Source: UJ101 sp965262705 (GTDB lineage Bacteria > Bacteroidota > Bacteroidia > Flavobacteriales > UJ101). Taken from it: 64,000 bases of DNA. The notes beneath the pieces were generated by a model. That model was not told the origin of the DNA. It saw only the letters and a list, made by a program, of their open reading frames with translations, and ran no database searches. Shown here piece after piece: positions 8,477-17,604 of this stretch (its first letter is position 1; the number at the start of each line of letters is the position of its first letter). The stretch spans positions 620,001 to 684,000 of the forward strand of contig OZ253556.1 in the NCBI GenBank assembly GCA_965262705.1. The letters run 5' to 3'. The position numbers and the translations under genes were made by a program.

Positions 8477-9733
8477 TTATCCCCCGAACAGTTCTTTTAA
8501 TTTTTTATCCATTTCTTCATGCGGATCTCCGGGGCTGCCATAGCGCCCGATAATGACCCCTTCAGGATTAATCAAAATTTGGGTAGGTATAGAATGAATG
8601 GCATAATGATCCCCAATGCTATGGGTCATATCATAGCCCGTGGCGGTACGTTTTCTTCCATCCAAAACCTGTTTCCAAATTCCTAGCTTGTCTTTTTTCA
8701 CTGCCTTATGCCATGCACTAGGATTATAATCATCATCAGCTATTCCAATAAATTCAATGCCTTTGTTATGATATTGATTATACAATTGTATCAAATGTGG
8801 ATTGCTGTTACGGCAAGGACCGCACCAAGAAGCCCAGAAGTCCAATAAAACATATTTACCTCGGTAATCTGCCAAAGAAATAGGTGCTTTGTTAATATCG
8901 GTAGTAGAAAATACGAATGCCTCATGTCCGGACGCACCTAGCTTATTTCTTTCAATTTCTGCTTTGATCTGCCTTCCCATAAGGCTGTGCTTTATTTCTT
9001 CTGACAACTTGTTGTATATGAATTCGCCTTCCTTCGCTTTCATTCTTGATAATGAGCTAAGCAATAAATCTCCAGTAACAAACGATTGAGGATGCGCCTG
9101 CATATAGTTATCTTGTATCACTTCAAACTGTTCTTTAAAAGAATCTAATTTATTACGCGCCTCTTCTTCTTTGGCTTTAAGTTTTGCCAGCGTTTGCTCA
9201 TCTTTCTTAGCTTTCATTGCTGCTATCAACGCCTCCTTTGCTTTTCTATAAGCCAACTCAAAAGGCTCTCGCTCTTTCTTAATACTTGTAAATAGCTTTT
9301 GGTAGGCCTCCGATTCCTCTTGTATTTTACTGCCTTTAATTTCCACCGGCAAAGATTTAAAGCGGTCCCATTTATTCATTTTTTTTGCCTTATGTATATC
9401 TCCTGTAAGGCTTATATTACTATTTTCTAACCACATATTAAAAGTACAACTGTCAGGAAGAACGGTACAATACACCTTCACCGGATAGTAGTCTATCTTT
9501 CCCTTTATTGCAAACTTTCCGTTGTTGATTTGTACCGAATCTACCGTTATCGGCTTTTGTTGTATGTTACTGTAATATCTTAATAGAAGGGTTCCGTTTT
9601 TTGCATTTTTAAACTCCCCTTTTACCACATATCCCTCGTTTTCGGCTGCTGCTTTTGATTTTTTCTCTTTTCTGCAGTTCACCCATAGTAATGATAGAAC
9701 TATAAGGCTTCCTAATTTTAAAATATTTTTCAT
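8477..9733 (-). CDS. TlpA-like thioredoxin lipoprotein with N-terminal DUF4369-like domain
   Basis: 418 residues from MKNILKLG. Lipoprotein signal with Cys20 after LIVLSLLWVN. The N-terminal part (VVKGEFKNAKNGTLLLRYY) resembles the DUF4369 domain of many Bacteroidota TlpA proteins. A charged coiled-coil stretch (AKKDEQTLAKLKAKEEEARNK) follows. The C-terminal half is a thioredoxin fold with WASWCGPCR (CGPC near residue 303) and a cis-proline site HSIPTQ. It is likely an envelope-anchored thiol reductase. It is the last gene after susC and susD on the same strand, so it may belong to that uptake locus. The upstream in-frame extension is rejected because it would bury the signal peptide. Confidence 0.87.
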   Translation of the reverse strand: MKNILKLGSLIVLSLLWVNCRKEKKSKAAAENEGYVVKGEFKNAKNGTLLLRYYSNIQQKPITVDSVQINNGKFAIKGKIDYYPVKVYCTVLPDSCTFNMWLENSNISLTGDIHKAKKMNKWDRFKSLPVEIKGSKIQEESEAYQKLFTSIKKEREPFELAYRKAKEALIAAMKAKKDEQTLAKLKAKEEEARNKLDSFKEQFEVIQDNYMQAHPQSFVTGDLLLSSLSRMKAKEGEFIYNKLSEEIKHSLMGRQIKAEIERNKLGASGHEAFVFSTTDINKAPISLADYRGKYVLLDFWASWCGPCRNSNPHLIQLYNQYHNKGIEFIGIADDDYNPSAWHKAVKKDKLGIWKQVLDGRKRTATGYDMTHSIGDHYAIHSIPTQILINPEGVIIGRYGSPGDPHEEMDKKLKELFGG

Positions 9734-9779
9734 TAGATGTAATTTTTTTTTATTATTTCGTTTTTCATTCAACTCATTT

Positions 9780-9990
9780 CAGACCACTGCAGAATACAAA
9801 AATATCGTAACTATTCAAGTATTTAGCTTTTGCTGACTTTCGGTTCAGTTCGCTTCAAACGGCTTCTTACTTCAACAGTGGTTACTTCGACAGGCTCAGC
9901 AACCGCTACCGCTTGTCGAAGTAACCCCCTACCGAAAATTAAAATCTTCACAGCCCCAAAGGTTGATTCGATATTTGATTTTATATCGCC
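9780..9990. repeat. Decayed GAGACC element between tlpA-like gene and susD
   Basis: Starts CAGACCACTGCAGAATAC, then has the short-form core TAGCTTTTGCTGACTT, a copy of the palindromic repeat (ACTTCGACAGGCTCAGCAAC ... CTTGTCGAAGTAACC) and AAAATTAAAATCTTCACAGC. No clean right terminus is left. Confidence 0.6.
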
Positions 9991-10015
9991 TCCTCAATCA
10001 TATAAACACTTCTTA

Positions 10016-11407
10016 TTATAAGCCTCTCGGATTTTGCTTCAACAAAGGATTCATCGCCATAACATTGAGCGGGATAGCCCATACATAATTGTTAGAAGTA
10101 GCTTTAAGCGTATAGGTCTTTCCATTTACCGTACGCGTACAACTTACCCCCAGCCGCTTCATATCAACCCAGCGCCAAAACGTAAAGCGAAGTTCTCTTC
10201 TCCGTTCTAACATCACCTCTTTCAATGCAGTGGCCGGGTCAGCAGATTGATAGGGCACATAAGTGGAAGCATCATAGCGGTTTTTACGCAGTTTGTTTAA
10301 CCATGTTAACGATTCTTGCATCTGCGAAGGGCCCCGAATCAAAGCCTCACAATAATTCAAATAAACCTCTGACGTGGTAATCCCTGCCCAGCCAAAAACC
10401 ATTTGTGTATTAACTGTTATATATACCCCCTTTAAATCCGTTCCTGCTTGATCCCGGTCCGAGATAAAGTATCGAAAACGCAAATCATTTTCCTTGTCAT
10501 ACGCGTTGATTAAACTTGCTGAAATATAAAGTCCGCTAAGAACATAACCAGTAGTCTTATAATAAAATAAAAGTTCTTTATTAGATTGTAGATCATCCTC
10601 GTAGCCGGAAATACCGGCAGCAGGATTTTTACTTTTTGGTTCTTTATACGCAAAGGTATTGTAATCGGTCAAGGCAGAGTAGAGTTCTAATGCCTGTTTG
10701 GAGTTCTCTGCCGACTTTGCATATTTTTTTTGATAGAGATATACCCGCCCTAAGAGTGCATATGCCGCGGCTTTGCAGGGCCAGGTATTGTATTTAAATT
10801 TTGGGTCAAGCAATGTAACTGCCTGTTTTAAATCCTTAATGATCAAATCATACGCCTGTTGCACTGTACTGCGGGGCAGCTTCTCGTTGATATTCATTTC
10901 CAAGGGGAGCGGTACGCCCAGATCGGTACCCGCGGTAGCTGCATTATACATCTTGGCATAGGCATTGATTAAGAAAAAGTAGGCATTGGCTCTTAAAAAT
11001 AAAGCCCGCCCCTTGGTATTCTCTATCTTAAATCTCTCTCCCTTCGGATAGTGGTCAATATGCTCCAGTACAAAATTGGCTATAGCAATAATTTGATAAT
11101 TAAGGTTATAATAGAAATCATATTCTGTTTGGGTTAAAAAATCCCTCCAAGTATACAATTTAATTGTTTGCAAATCCCAGGAAGAAAGTTTATCCTGTGG
11201 CCTAGTATAATCATCCACTCGAAGATAAATATCCGCAGAATATCTTCCAACTCCATTGATATAAGTGCTTTCATTTAATAATTTTGCTAGATCATCCGTA
11301 TTGTTAGGAATAACTTTTCCATAGGGTAAGATATCCACAAAATCGTCTGTACAACTTAGTAATCCTATAGATAGAATTACAAGGAATATATGGCGTATTT
11401 TCTTCAT
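10016..11407 (-). CDS. SusD/RagB family outer-membrane lipoprotein
   Basis: 463 residues. Lipoprotein signal ending LSIGLLSC (Cys19), followed by TDDFVDILPYG as in SusD proteins. The helical TPR-like middle is visible (ALFLRANAYFFLINAYAKMYN, AAAYALLGRVYLYQKKYAKSAENSKQAL). The C-terminal LERRRELRFTFWRWVDMKRLG matches the conserved RREL.FE..R..D..R signature. SusD lids the SusC porin and captures a glycan or peptide; the ligand is unknown. It starts 12 bp after susC and is surely co-transcribed with it. It is regulated by the upstream sigma/FecR pair if the locus follows the usual plan. Confidence 0.93.
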   Translation of the reverse strand: MKKIRHIFLVILSIGLLSCTDDFVDILPYGKVIPNNTDDLAKLLNESTYINGVGRYSADIYLRVDDYTRPQDKLSSWDLQTIKLYTWRDFLTQTEYDFYYNLNYQIIAIANFVLEHIDHYPKGERFKIENTKGRALFLRANAYFFLINAYAKMYNAATAGTDLGVPLPLEMNINEKLPRSTVQQAYDLIIKDLKQAVTLLDPKFKYNTWPCKAAAYALLGRVYLYQKKYAKSAENSKQALELYSALTDYNTFAYKEPKSKNPAAGISGYEDDLQSNKELLFYYKTTGYVLSGLYISASLINAYDKENDLRFRYFISDRDQAGTDLKGVYITVNTQMVFGWAGITTSEVYLNYCEALIRGPSQMQESLTWLNKLRKNRYDASTYVPYQSADPATALKEVMLERRRELRFTFWRWVDMKRLGVSCTRTVNGKTYTLKATSNNYVWAIPLNVMAMNPLLKQNPRGL

Positions 11408-11419
11408 TTTTTATTTTTT

Positions 11420-14400
11420 TTAAAATTGAACATTTATCCCAAAAGTAAAATTAGCCGGCCTCTTATATAAGGTCGCATTATCTGCCGCTGTCCAGTGCCA
11501 AAGATTTTCTATCCCCGCGCTTATCCCTATCTTTTTAATTATTTCTGGGTGTGTTAAGGGGGTAAAGTCGTACGTAAAATGAATGCTTTTTAGGCGGATA
11601 ATATCTCCCTTATCAATATTAAAGTCTGATTCAACAATTCCATCAACATAACTATCAGCATAATTTTGTAACCTGGGAATTTTGGTAAAAACTTCATCCC
11701 CGGGCTCTTTCCATCGTTTTGCAAAATAACTTAAGGAGTTGTTGGAAAAATTCATCGCTGTTATTCCAAAAGCATAATCATTATGTGAATATAACTGCAC
11801 CTTGTGTCCGAAACTATATTGAAAAAAGGCTTCAGCGGTTAAATTTTTCCAGTGAAAAGCATGGGTAAAAGAACCATAGACCGGGGGGTCTTTAGTGCCA
11901 AAAAACACCCCATCCTCTTGGGTTAAGTTATCTAAATTCTTCCAAGAGATGATCTTATCTTCCTTATCATATACCTGGGGTTCGCCTTGCTCATCCAGCC
12001 CGGCATAGCGATAACCGTAAAAATAATGTACCGGCTCCCCCTTCGCCGGAAGTCCTCTAATGAGTCCTGAAATATCCCAATCGTTTTGTACATATTTCAC
12101 TTCGTTATGGTTGTAGGTAACGTTAAAACGTATATCGTAACTGAAAGATGGGGATTTGATTACATTAGCAAATAAGTTTAATTCTATTCCTTGATTGCTA
12201 ATATCTCCGTTATTCATATTAACATATGAAAATCCTGTGGTCGGGTCAATGCTCGTACCTGATAATACATCCTTGGTACTTTTATGATAGTATTCCAGGC
12301 TCCCTGATAGAACATTGCTCCACAAGGAAAAATCTAAGCCTGCATTAAGCGTATAGTTTTTTTCCCAGCCGAGAAGGGGATTTTCAGGATTTACAACCGT
12401 TGAAGCACGCTCGCCGGTAGCATGGTCTATCTGTTCTGCTGCAATTAAGAAAGGAGAAGTTTTCTTCTCTACATTTCCTGCAAGCCCATACGATGCTTTG
12501 ATTGCTAGGCGATTAACAAAGTCTGCTGTAAAAAATCTCTCTTTGCTCAGCTCCCATCTAACCCCTGCCGACCAAGACGGTTGATCTCTGTATTTTGGAG
12601 ACTGCCCAAACAAATTGGTTTTATCTAACCGCCAACTCCCTGATAATTGATATTTATCTCGATAGGATATCTGCCCTGTCATAAAAGAAGATAGATAGCG
12701 GTCTTCAGTTTTACTATTTTGTGGAAGGAGTTCTTTGGGTCTAAAGGAAACTTGAGTATCACGATAATCATGAAACCCTTTTATTAAGGACAAGTAGTTT
12801 ATTGGGGACTCTGTTAATGATTGAGGATCATAGTTGAAGCGGTAATTATTACTAGCGCGCTCACTCTTGAACCCGTTACGCTCTAATCCGCCGTGAAAAT
12901 TTAAATCAACCTGCTTAAAGGTTTTCTTTAATTCCAATTGGGTGCGCAGGGTTAAATTTTCATCATTTGATGTACTATATTTCAGGATATTTCCATAAGG
13001 AATTCTTCGTTTGTAATCTTTGTCCGTAACTTGATTAATATAACTCCGCACCCGATACGATTCCTTATGGTGGAAATCATTGTGTCTGCGGTGCTTAATA
13101 TTATAGCCGACTGAAGTCGTCCATTTTGCCCATTTTACGGGCGCAATTTCTATACTAAAGTTCGTATGAATATTGTGCAATCGGTCTTGGTCATCGCGTA
13201 ATCGCTGCTCTTGCAGCCGGTTATAAGAAAAACTAAGCAGCCCTTTGCTTTCATAGAGATGTTGAGTAGCTAAATCATAAATACCATACGCTTCATCGAT
13301 ATAATTTCCATTCTTATCTATAAATTTTATGTATGGGCGAGTGGTTGAAGCATCTATTCCATTGTTTTTACGTTTGCGATAATTCCCATAAGATTGGAGT
13401 GAAAAAGTTACAAACCGGTTAAACTTAAAACGGTCCTTTAAATTAAACGCGTAATTTTCTGATTGATTCCCCTCAAACTCTTGTTGATTTTGATCAAAAG
13501 TCATAGAAGCCATAAATTGATTCTTGTCTGTTCCGTATAGAAAAGAAAGATAATGCCTTTGGATGATCCGCCGTTGATAAAAATACCGCTCTATATCTCT
13601 TTGGTTGTTATATCCCCGCAGCACATCTAACTGCTCTTCAGCTTGGCTTTCAGTAATGCTCCCTTTCTTCCTAGCAGCATATATTTCCCCCACCTCTGTT
13701 TTTCCGTTCCACCAAGGACCATCCTCGACTAATCCCCGATCATACCGCTCCCATTCTAAATCAATATAATCCTTCGTATTCATCAGCTTTCGGTCCTTCA
13801 GGCGAGGACGACTTATCTGAAGACTTTGTGTATAATTGATCTGTAATTTTCCATGTGTGTTGCTCCTTTTGGTCGTAATCACAATCACTCCATTGGCTCC
13901 TCGTATTCCATAAATAGCAGTGGAAGCGGCATCTTTTAATACACTGATTTGTGCAATATCCTCGGTGTTTAAGTCTTGGATTTTTCCCATATAAGGAAAG
14001 CCGTCCACCACAATAAGAGGTTGAGTTTCTGCAAAAAATGTACCCGTCCCGCGAATGACGATATTGCCCTCTTTATCTACGCTTAGCCCTGGAATGATCC
14101 CTTGCAAGCGCTGGGTAAGGTCTAAAGAAGCCACCTGATTAAAATCTTTGGGCTTCAATATCTGAAAAGACCCGGTAGCCCTGTCTTTATCAATGGTTTG
14201 GTAACCCGTAACCACCACTTTGCCCAGCTCTTCTACCTCCTGCTGAAGGGGATCTGCCTTTTCTGCTATGGATTTGATAGTGATCGTTTTTCCTTTAATT
14301 AATACGTCAAACTGATCTGCAGGAAGCATCTGTTTCAATAAATCTTTTATCCCAATTTGTCCTTTTTTGAGGTTTACCTTGGGTATATCCTTAAACAAAT

Positions 14401-14581
14401 CTGTCTGATAAATAAAATGATAATCGGTTTGCTTTTTAACTAAATCAAATACTTGATTAACCGTAGCTGTTTGATTTTTACTAATATATACATATTGCAC
14501 TTGTGCACTGAGCCGAAAGGAAGCCAGTAACCCCAATACAACACATAACACTGCTGCTTTTTCTGTAAATTTACTTCTCAT
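11420..14581 (-). CDS. SusC/RagA family TonB-linked outer-membrane transporter
   Basis: 1053 residues. Signal peptide ends near RLSAQ. An STN (secretin/TonB N-terminal) domain follows (QIGIKDLLKQMLPADQFDV), then the plug with GKVVVTGYQ, LQGIIPGLSV, PLIVVDGFP and ISVLKDAASTAIYGIRGANG, then a beta-barrel ending in a C-terminal aromatic (FGINVQF). There is no long CarboxypepD_reg domain. The STN domain means it can signal to a FecR anti-sigma factor, and one is encoded immediately upstream. TonB-driven uptake of an unknown large substrate is inferred. Confidence 0.95.
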   Translation of the reverse strand: MRSKFTEKAAVLCVVLGLLASFRLSAQVQYVYISKNQTATVNQVFDLVKKQTDYHFIYQTDLFKDIPKVNLKKGQIGIKDLLKQMLPADQFDVLIKGKTITIKSIAEKADPLQQEVEELGKVVVTGYQTIDKDRATGSFQILKPKDFNQVASLDLTQRLQGIIPGLSVDKEGNIVIRGTGTFFAETQPLIVVDGFPYMGKIQDLNTEDIAQISVLKDAASTAIYGIRGANGVIVITTKRSNTHGKLQINYTQSLQISRPRLKDRKLMNTKDYIDLEWERYDRGLVEDGPWWNGKTEVGEIYAARKKGSITESQAEEQLDVLRGYNNQRDIERYFYQRRIIQRHYLSFLYGTDKNQFMASMTFDQNQQEFEGNQSENYAFNLKDRFKFNRFVTFSLQSYGNYRKRKNNGIDASTTRPYIKFIDKNGNYIDEAYGIYDLATQHLYESKGLLSFSYNRLQEQRLRDDQDRLHNIHTNFSIEIAPVKWAKWTTSVGYNIKHRRHNDFHHKESYRVRSYINQVTDKDYKRRIPYGNILKYSTSNDENLTLRTQLELKKTFKQVDLNFHGGLERNGFKSERASNNYRFNYDPQSLTESPINYLSLIKGFHDYRDTQVSFRPKELLPQNSKTEDRYLSSFMTGQISYRDKYQLSGSWRLDKTNLFGQSPKYRDQPSWSAGVRWELSKERFFTADFVNRLAIKASYGLAGNVEKKTSPFLIAAEQIDHATGERASTVVNPENPLLGWEKNYTLNAGLDFSLWSNVLSGSLEYYHKSTKDVLSGTSIDPTTGFSYVNMNNGDISNQGIELNLFANVIKSPSFSYDIRFNVTYNHNEVKYVQNDWDISGLIRGLPAKGEPVHYFYGYRYAGLDEQGEPQVYDKEDKIISWKNLDNLTQEDGVFFGTKDPPVYGSFTHAFHWKNLTAEAFFQYSFGHKVQLYSHNDYAFGITAMNFSNNSLSYFAKRWKEPGDEVFTKIPRLQNYADSYVDGIVESDFNIDKGDIIRLKSIHFTYDFTPLTHPEIIKKIGISAGIENLWHWTAADNATLYKRPANFTFGINVQF

Positions 14582-14702
14582 GGTTAATCATTTTAGTTCA
14601 TATTCATTCACGCTTTCGTTTATTCCATTCTATGACGAAATGTAATCAACAGAATCATTGCTTTTTATTTTTTTCTATTCTCTCTTATCTCCAATGTATC
14701 CT

Positions 14703-15836
14703 TTACCTTATAATAAGTGTTCCACCTTTCATTGAATAACGAATAGGCGTAGTATTGTTTATGGTTTCTAATATATTTTCCAACACTTGTTCCCTGCTGA
14801 GCACCCCGTTAAACTTGGTTTTCTTCAGCCGTTCATTTTCAATCACAATGTCCACATTGTACCAGCGGGAGAGCACTTTGACAATCTCTGCAAGGGGTTT
14901 ATTATTAAAACTGAATTCGCCTCTTCGCCATGAAAGCACATCATAAGTATCTACTTTCTCAATGGTGGTGGTTTTTGAGTTTCTTTCATAGCAAGCCTGC
15001 TCTTTGGGGATAAGTTCCTTTTGAACTCTCCCGTCTGTGATGATTACTTTCCCTTCGATAAGCGTGGTCATAATTACCGGTTCATCTTTGTACGCTTTAA
15101 TATTGAATTTTGTTCCCAATACCGCTACCTTATATCCTGAGGTACGAACTTTGAAAGGCATACCGCCGTTTTGTTTGGCAGGGGTAACTTCAAAATAGGC
15201 TTCGCCGTAAAGGAGTTCTACCCTACGAGGCTGTTCCTTGAGAAATTGTACTGGATATTTTAGTTTACTCTCTGCATTTAGCTGCACTTTTGTCCCATCT
15301 GCTAATTTTAAATGAAATTGCCCCCCTCTCGGCGTGGTGATGATATTCCATTTTAGGCTCGATGCCGTCGTCTTATTATTTTTGTTATAAGTAAGTTGCC
15401 CGTCTTTTACTTTGCGTTCTGGAAGGGCAACATTCTTTCCTTTTTCTAATGCGATTTGGCGCCCGTTCTCTAAAGTCAAAACGGCTTTGTCTGTACCGGG
15501 CAGCGCAATTCCCTGGGTAAATGAATGCTTATGAGAGAAGAGCAAAAAATCTTCTTTACTCAAGAAATATCCCCCTAATATTCCAATGAAAATGGCTGCC
15601 GCTGCTGCATATTGTACAAGATTCTTTTTGCGCCTTACCCTGCGGTCTATCCTGCGGACGATTCTCTCCCAAGCCCTTTCTATATCGAGCTGGTCAATCT
15701 CTTTATAATAATTTTTCTGTACCCTCTTGAAATAGACTCTATGGCGGCGGGAGGAAGCATACCAATCCTCAAAAATTTTCTGTTCTTCCTCAGATAAACT
15801 GCCGTTGATTTTCTTTAAAATTAGCTTAAATTCCAT
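14703..15836 (-). CDS. FecR family anti-sigma factor
   Basis: 377 residues. A cytoplasmic N-terminal part is followed by one membrane segment (LVQYAAAAAIFIGILGGYFL), then the periplasmic FecR domain (TTPRGGQFHLKLADGTKVQL, YGEAYFEVTP, VLGTKFNIKAY) and a C-terminal DUF4974-like domain (EFSFNNKPLAEIVKVL, RWYNVDIVIE). It holds an ECF sigma factor until the SusC STN domain signals substrate binding. It sits between that sigma gene (16696-17268) and susC, but is separated from the former by 860 bp of repeats. Confidence 0.93.
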   Translation of the reverse strand: MEFKLILKKINGSLSEEEQKIFEDWYASSRRHRVYFKRVQKNYYKEIDQLDIERAWERIVRRIDRRVRRKKNLVQYAAAAAIFIGILGGYFLSKEDFLLFSHKHSFTQGIALPGTDKAVLTLENGRQIALEKGKNVALPERKVKDGQLTYNKNNKTTASSLKWNIITTPRGGQFHLKLADGTKVQLNAESKLKYPVQFLKEQPRRVELLYGEAYFEVTPAKQNGGMPFKVRTSGYKVAVLGTKFNIKAYKDEPVIMTTLIEGKVIITDGRVQKELIPKEQACYERNSKTTTIEKVDTYDVLSWRRGEFSFNNKPLAEIVKVLSRWYNVDIVIENERLKKTKFNGVLSREQVLENILETINNTTPIRYSMKGGTLIIR

Positions 15837-15914
15837 TTAATGATTCTATGTCCTTTATATATAAGACAATAAAAAATGGAAAATGGGTGACAAAAAATGA
15901 AAAAAATATTGAAT

Positions 15915-16080
15915 AGAGACCGTTGCAAAAAGCATTCTAACAAAAAAATGCAACGCCCGATAAAAATTAAATACCGGAGCACCCTAATGGGTGTGGAGGA
16001 TTTTAATCTTTTGAGAAGGAAGCAGTTTGAAGTTAGATGCTTTCTTTTTCATGCTTTTTTACGTGTTTTGCAACGGTCTC
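15915..16080. repeat. MITE-like GAGACC element with 5-bp target duplication
   Basis: 166 bp with perfect terminal repeats and GAATA duplicated on both sides. It lies in the 5' region of the fecR gene, in the sigma-to-fecR gap. Confidence 0.9.
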
Positions 16081-16202
16081 GAATAATAGAAAAAATAATA
16101 GGTTATTTCAACTATAAGAATCGCATGAGAATTTAATTTTTTATGGGGAATTGTATATTAGCCGTGGGCATTTTTTCTTGTTCTGAGGGTTTGTTTAAAC
16201 TT

Positions 16203-16640
16203 TCCTTTTTTGTTTTTTCTTGCTTTAATTAAACCCTCAAAGCCTCCTTTTTTGTTTTTTCTTGCCTTAATTAAACCCTCAAAGCCTCCTTTTTTGCTTT
16301 TTCTTGCCTTAATTAAACCCTCAAAGCCTCCTTTTTTGCTTTTTCTTGCCTTAATTAAACCCTCAAAGCCTCCTTTTTTGTTTTTTCTTGCTTTAATTAA
16401 ACCCTCAAAGCCTCCTTTTTTGCTTTTTCTTGCTTTAATTAAACCCTCAAAGCCTCCTTTTTTGTTTTTTCTTGCCTTAATTAAACCCTCAAAGCCTCCT
16501 TTTTTGTTTTTTCTTGCCTTAATTAAACCCTTAAAGCCTCCTTTTTTGCTTTTTCTTGCCTTAATTAAACCCTCAAAGCCTCCTTTTTTGTTTTTTCTTG
16601 CCTTAATTAAACCCTCAAAGCCTCCTTTTTTGCTTTTTCT
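16203..16640. repeat. 42-bp minisatellite, ten copies
   Basis: Ten units at an exact 42-bp period (TTAATTAAACC recurs every 42 bp from 16225 to 16603). Variation is confined to a few sites (GCC/GCT, GTTTTTT/GCTTTTT, one TCA/TTA). The period is 14 codons, so both strands stay open: FFLALIKPSKPPFL on plus and KKGGFEGLIKARKN/S on minus. Neither has a convincing start, so I do not call a gene. Read on the minus strand, as the sigma-fecR transcript would be, each unit contains AAAAAAGGAGG, a perfect Shine-Dalgarno core. Confidence 0.95.
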
Positions 16641-16695
16641 TAATTTTAACAGCCCTTAATGCCTGACTTATTTTACCCTTTTCGTTATCTTCTGT

Positions 16696-17268
16696 TCACG
16701 ATTGAAATATTTCAAGTAAGCAATCAATTAAAACGAGAACTCCCATAAGCAATTTCATCATGCGAATCTTTGCGCGCTTAAGTTGCGTTTTTACTGTATT
16801 TATGGAAATATTGAGCTCCTGTGCAATCTCTCTATATTTATAGTTGTTTAGAAATCGCAAACGAACGATCTGCGACATCTTATCGGGTAGGGAATCTATG
16901 ATTTTCAAAATTTGATCATACTCCCTTCTCTTATCTTCTTGAGACTGACAATCAACAACAGGCTCGGTAATCAGCTTAAGATTCATCTCTAAAACGCTTA
17001 GACGATCCGTAATTTTAATAGATTTTAAATAATTCAAGCAACGATTGCGTACCATTTTTTGCATATACGCTGGGAGAGAAATATTTACTTGAATAGATTC
17101 TTTGTTTTCCCAAAGATAAATAAAACATTCCTGCACTATTTCCTCACTTGCCCATTTATCAAACAAATATCCATTAGCATACACTACCAGGCGCTGATAG
17201 TTTTTTATAAAAAAGTTTTTGTACACCTTCTTATCCCCTTTGCTTATTTGCTCTAAAATGAGATCCAT
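16696..17268 (-). CDS. ECF-type RNA polymerase sigma-70 factor
   Basis: 190 residues. Region 2 is visible in YQRLVVYANGYLFDKWASEE and IVQECFIYLWENKE. Region 4 is in LPDKMSQIVRLRFLNNYKY and REIAQELNISINTVKTQLKR, a helix-turn-helix that binds the -35 element. With the FecR gene downstream it forms the usual trans-envelope switch for the SusC/SusD locus. The 860-bp gap to fecR is unusual, since these pairs normally sit close together. Confidence 0.92.
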   Translation of the reverse strand: MDLILEQISKGDKKVYKNFFIKNYQRLVVYANGYLFDKWASEEIVQECFIYLWENKESIQVNISLPAYMQKMVRNRCLNYLKSIKITDRLSVLEMNLKLITEPVVDCQSQEDKRREYDQILKIIDSLPDKMSQIVRLRFLNNYKYREIAQELNISINTVKTQLKRAKIRMMKLLMGVLVLIDCLLEIFQS

Positions 17269-17289
17269 AAAGTGAGTTTTAATACATGA

Positions 17290-17509
17290 TATCTTTAGCT
17301 TGCACTGACTTTAGCTTTGCTGACTTTCAGTTCAGTTGATAGCGTGCTTTTTGGAAAACTTATACAATGATAATAAAATATATAAAAATATACCTAAAAA
17401 TTTGATTCTCTTCGCTCTTTGTAACGTTATACGATATGGAGCGAAATGATTTTAATACCTTTAGCTTACACTGAATTGCAGTTGATAGCGTGCTTTTTAC
17501 AACGGTCTC
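17290..17509. repeat. Two decayed short-form GAGACC units between sigma gene and rnr
   Basis: At 17290-17355 there is ATCTTTAGCTTGCACTGAC ... GATAGCGTGCTTTTTGGAAA. At 17457-17509 there is ACCTTTAGCTTACACTG ... GCGTGCTTTTTACAACGG ending GTCTC. Nothing else is recognisable in this 336-bp gap apart from the rnr start region. Confidence 0.6.
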
Positions 17510-17604
17510 ATACTCATTTTTAGATTGTACTCGAATTAATAACATAGATTTGGTGCGGCTAACGTTATTTTTAATATTGTATCTTTACCATTAGAAAAAA
17601 TAGT

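Noticed and set aside
16210..16659. 149-codon plus-strand frame over the 42-bp minisatellite (FFLALIKPSKPPFL repeats)
   Set aside because: It is open only because the period is a multiple of three. It has a TTG start, no promoter and a hydrophobic low-complexity product. The minus strand is equally open.
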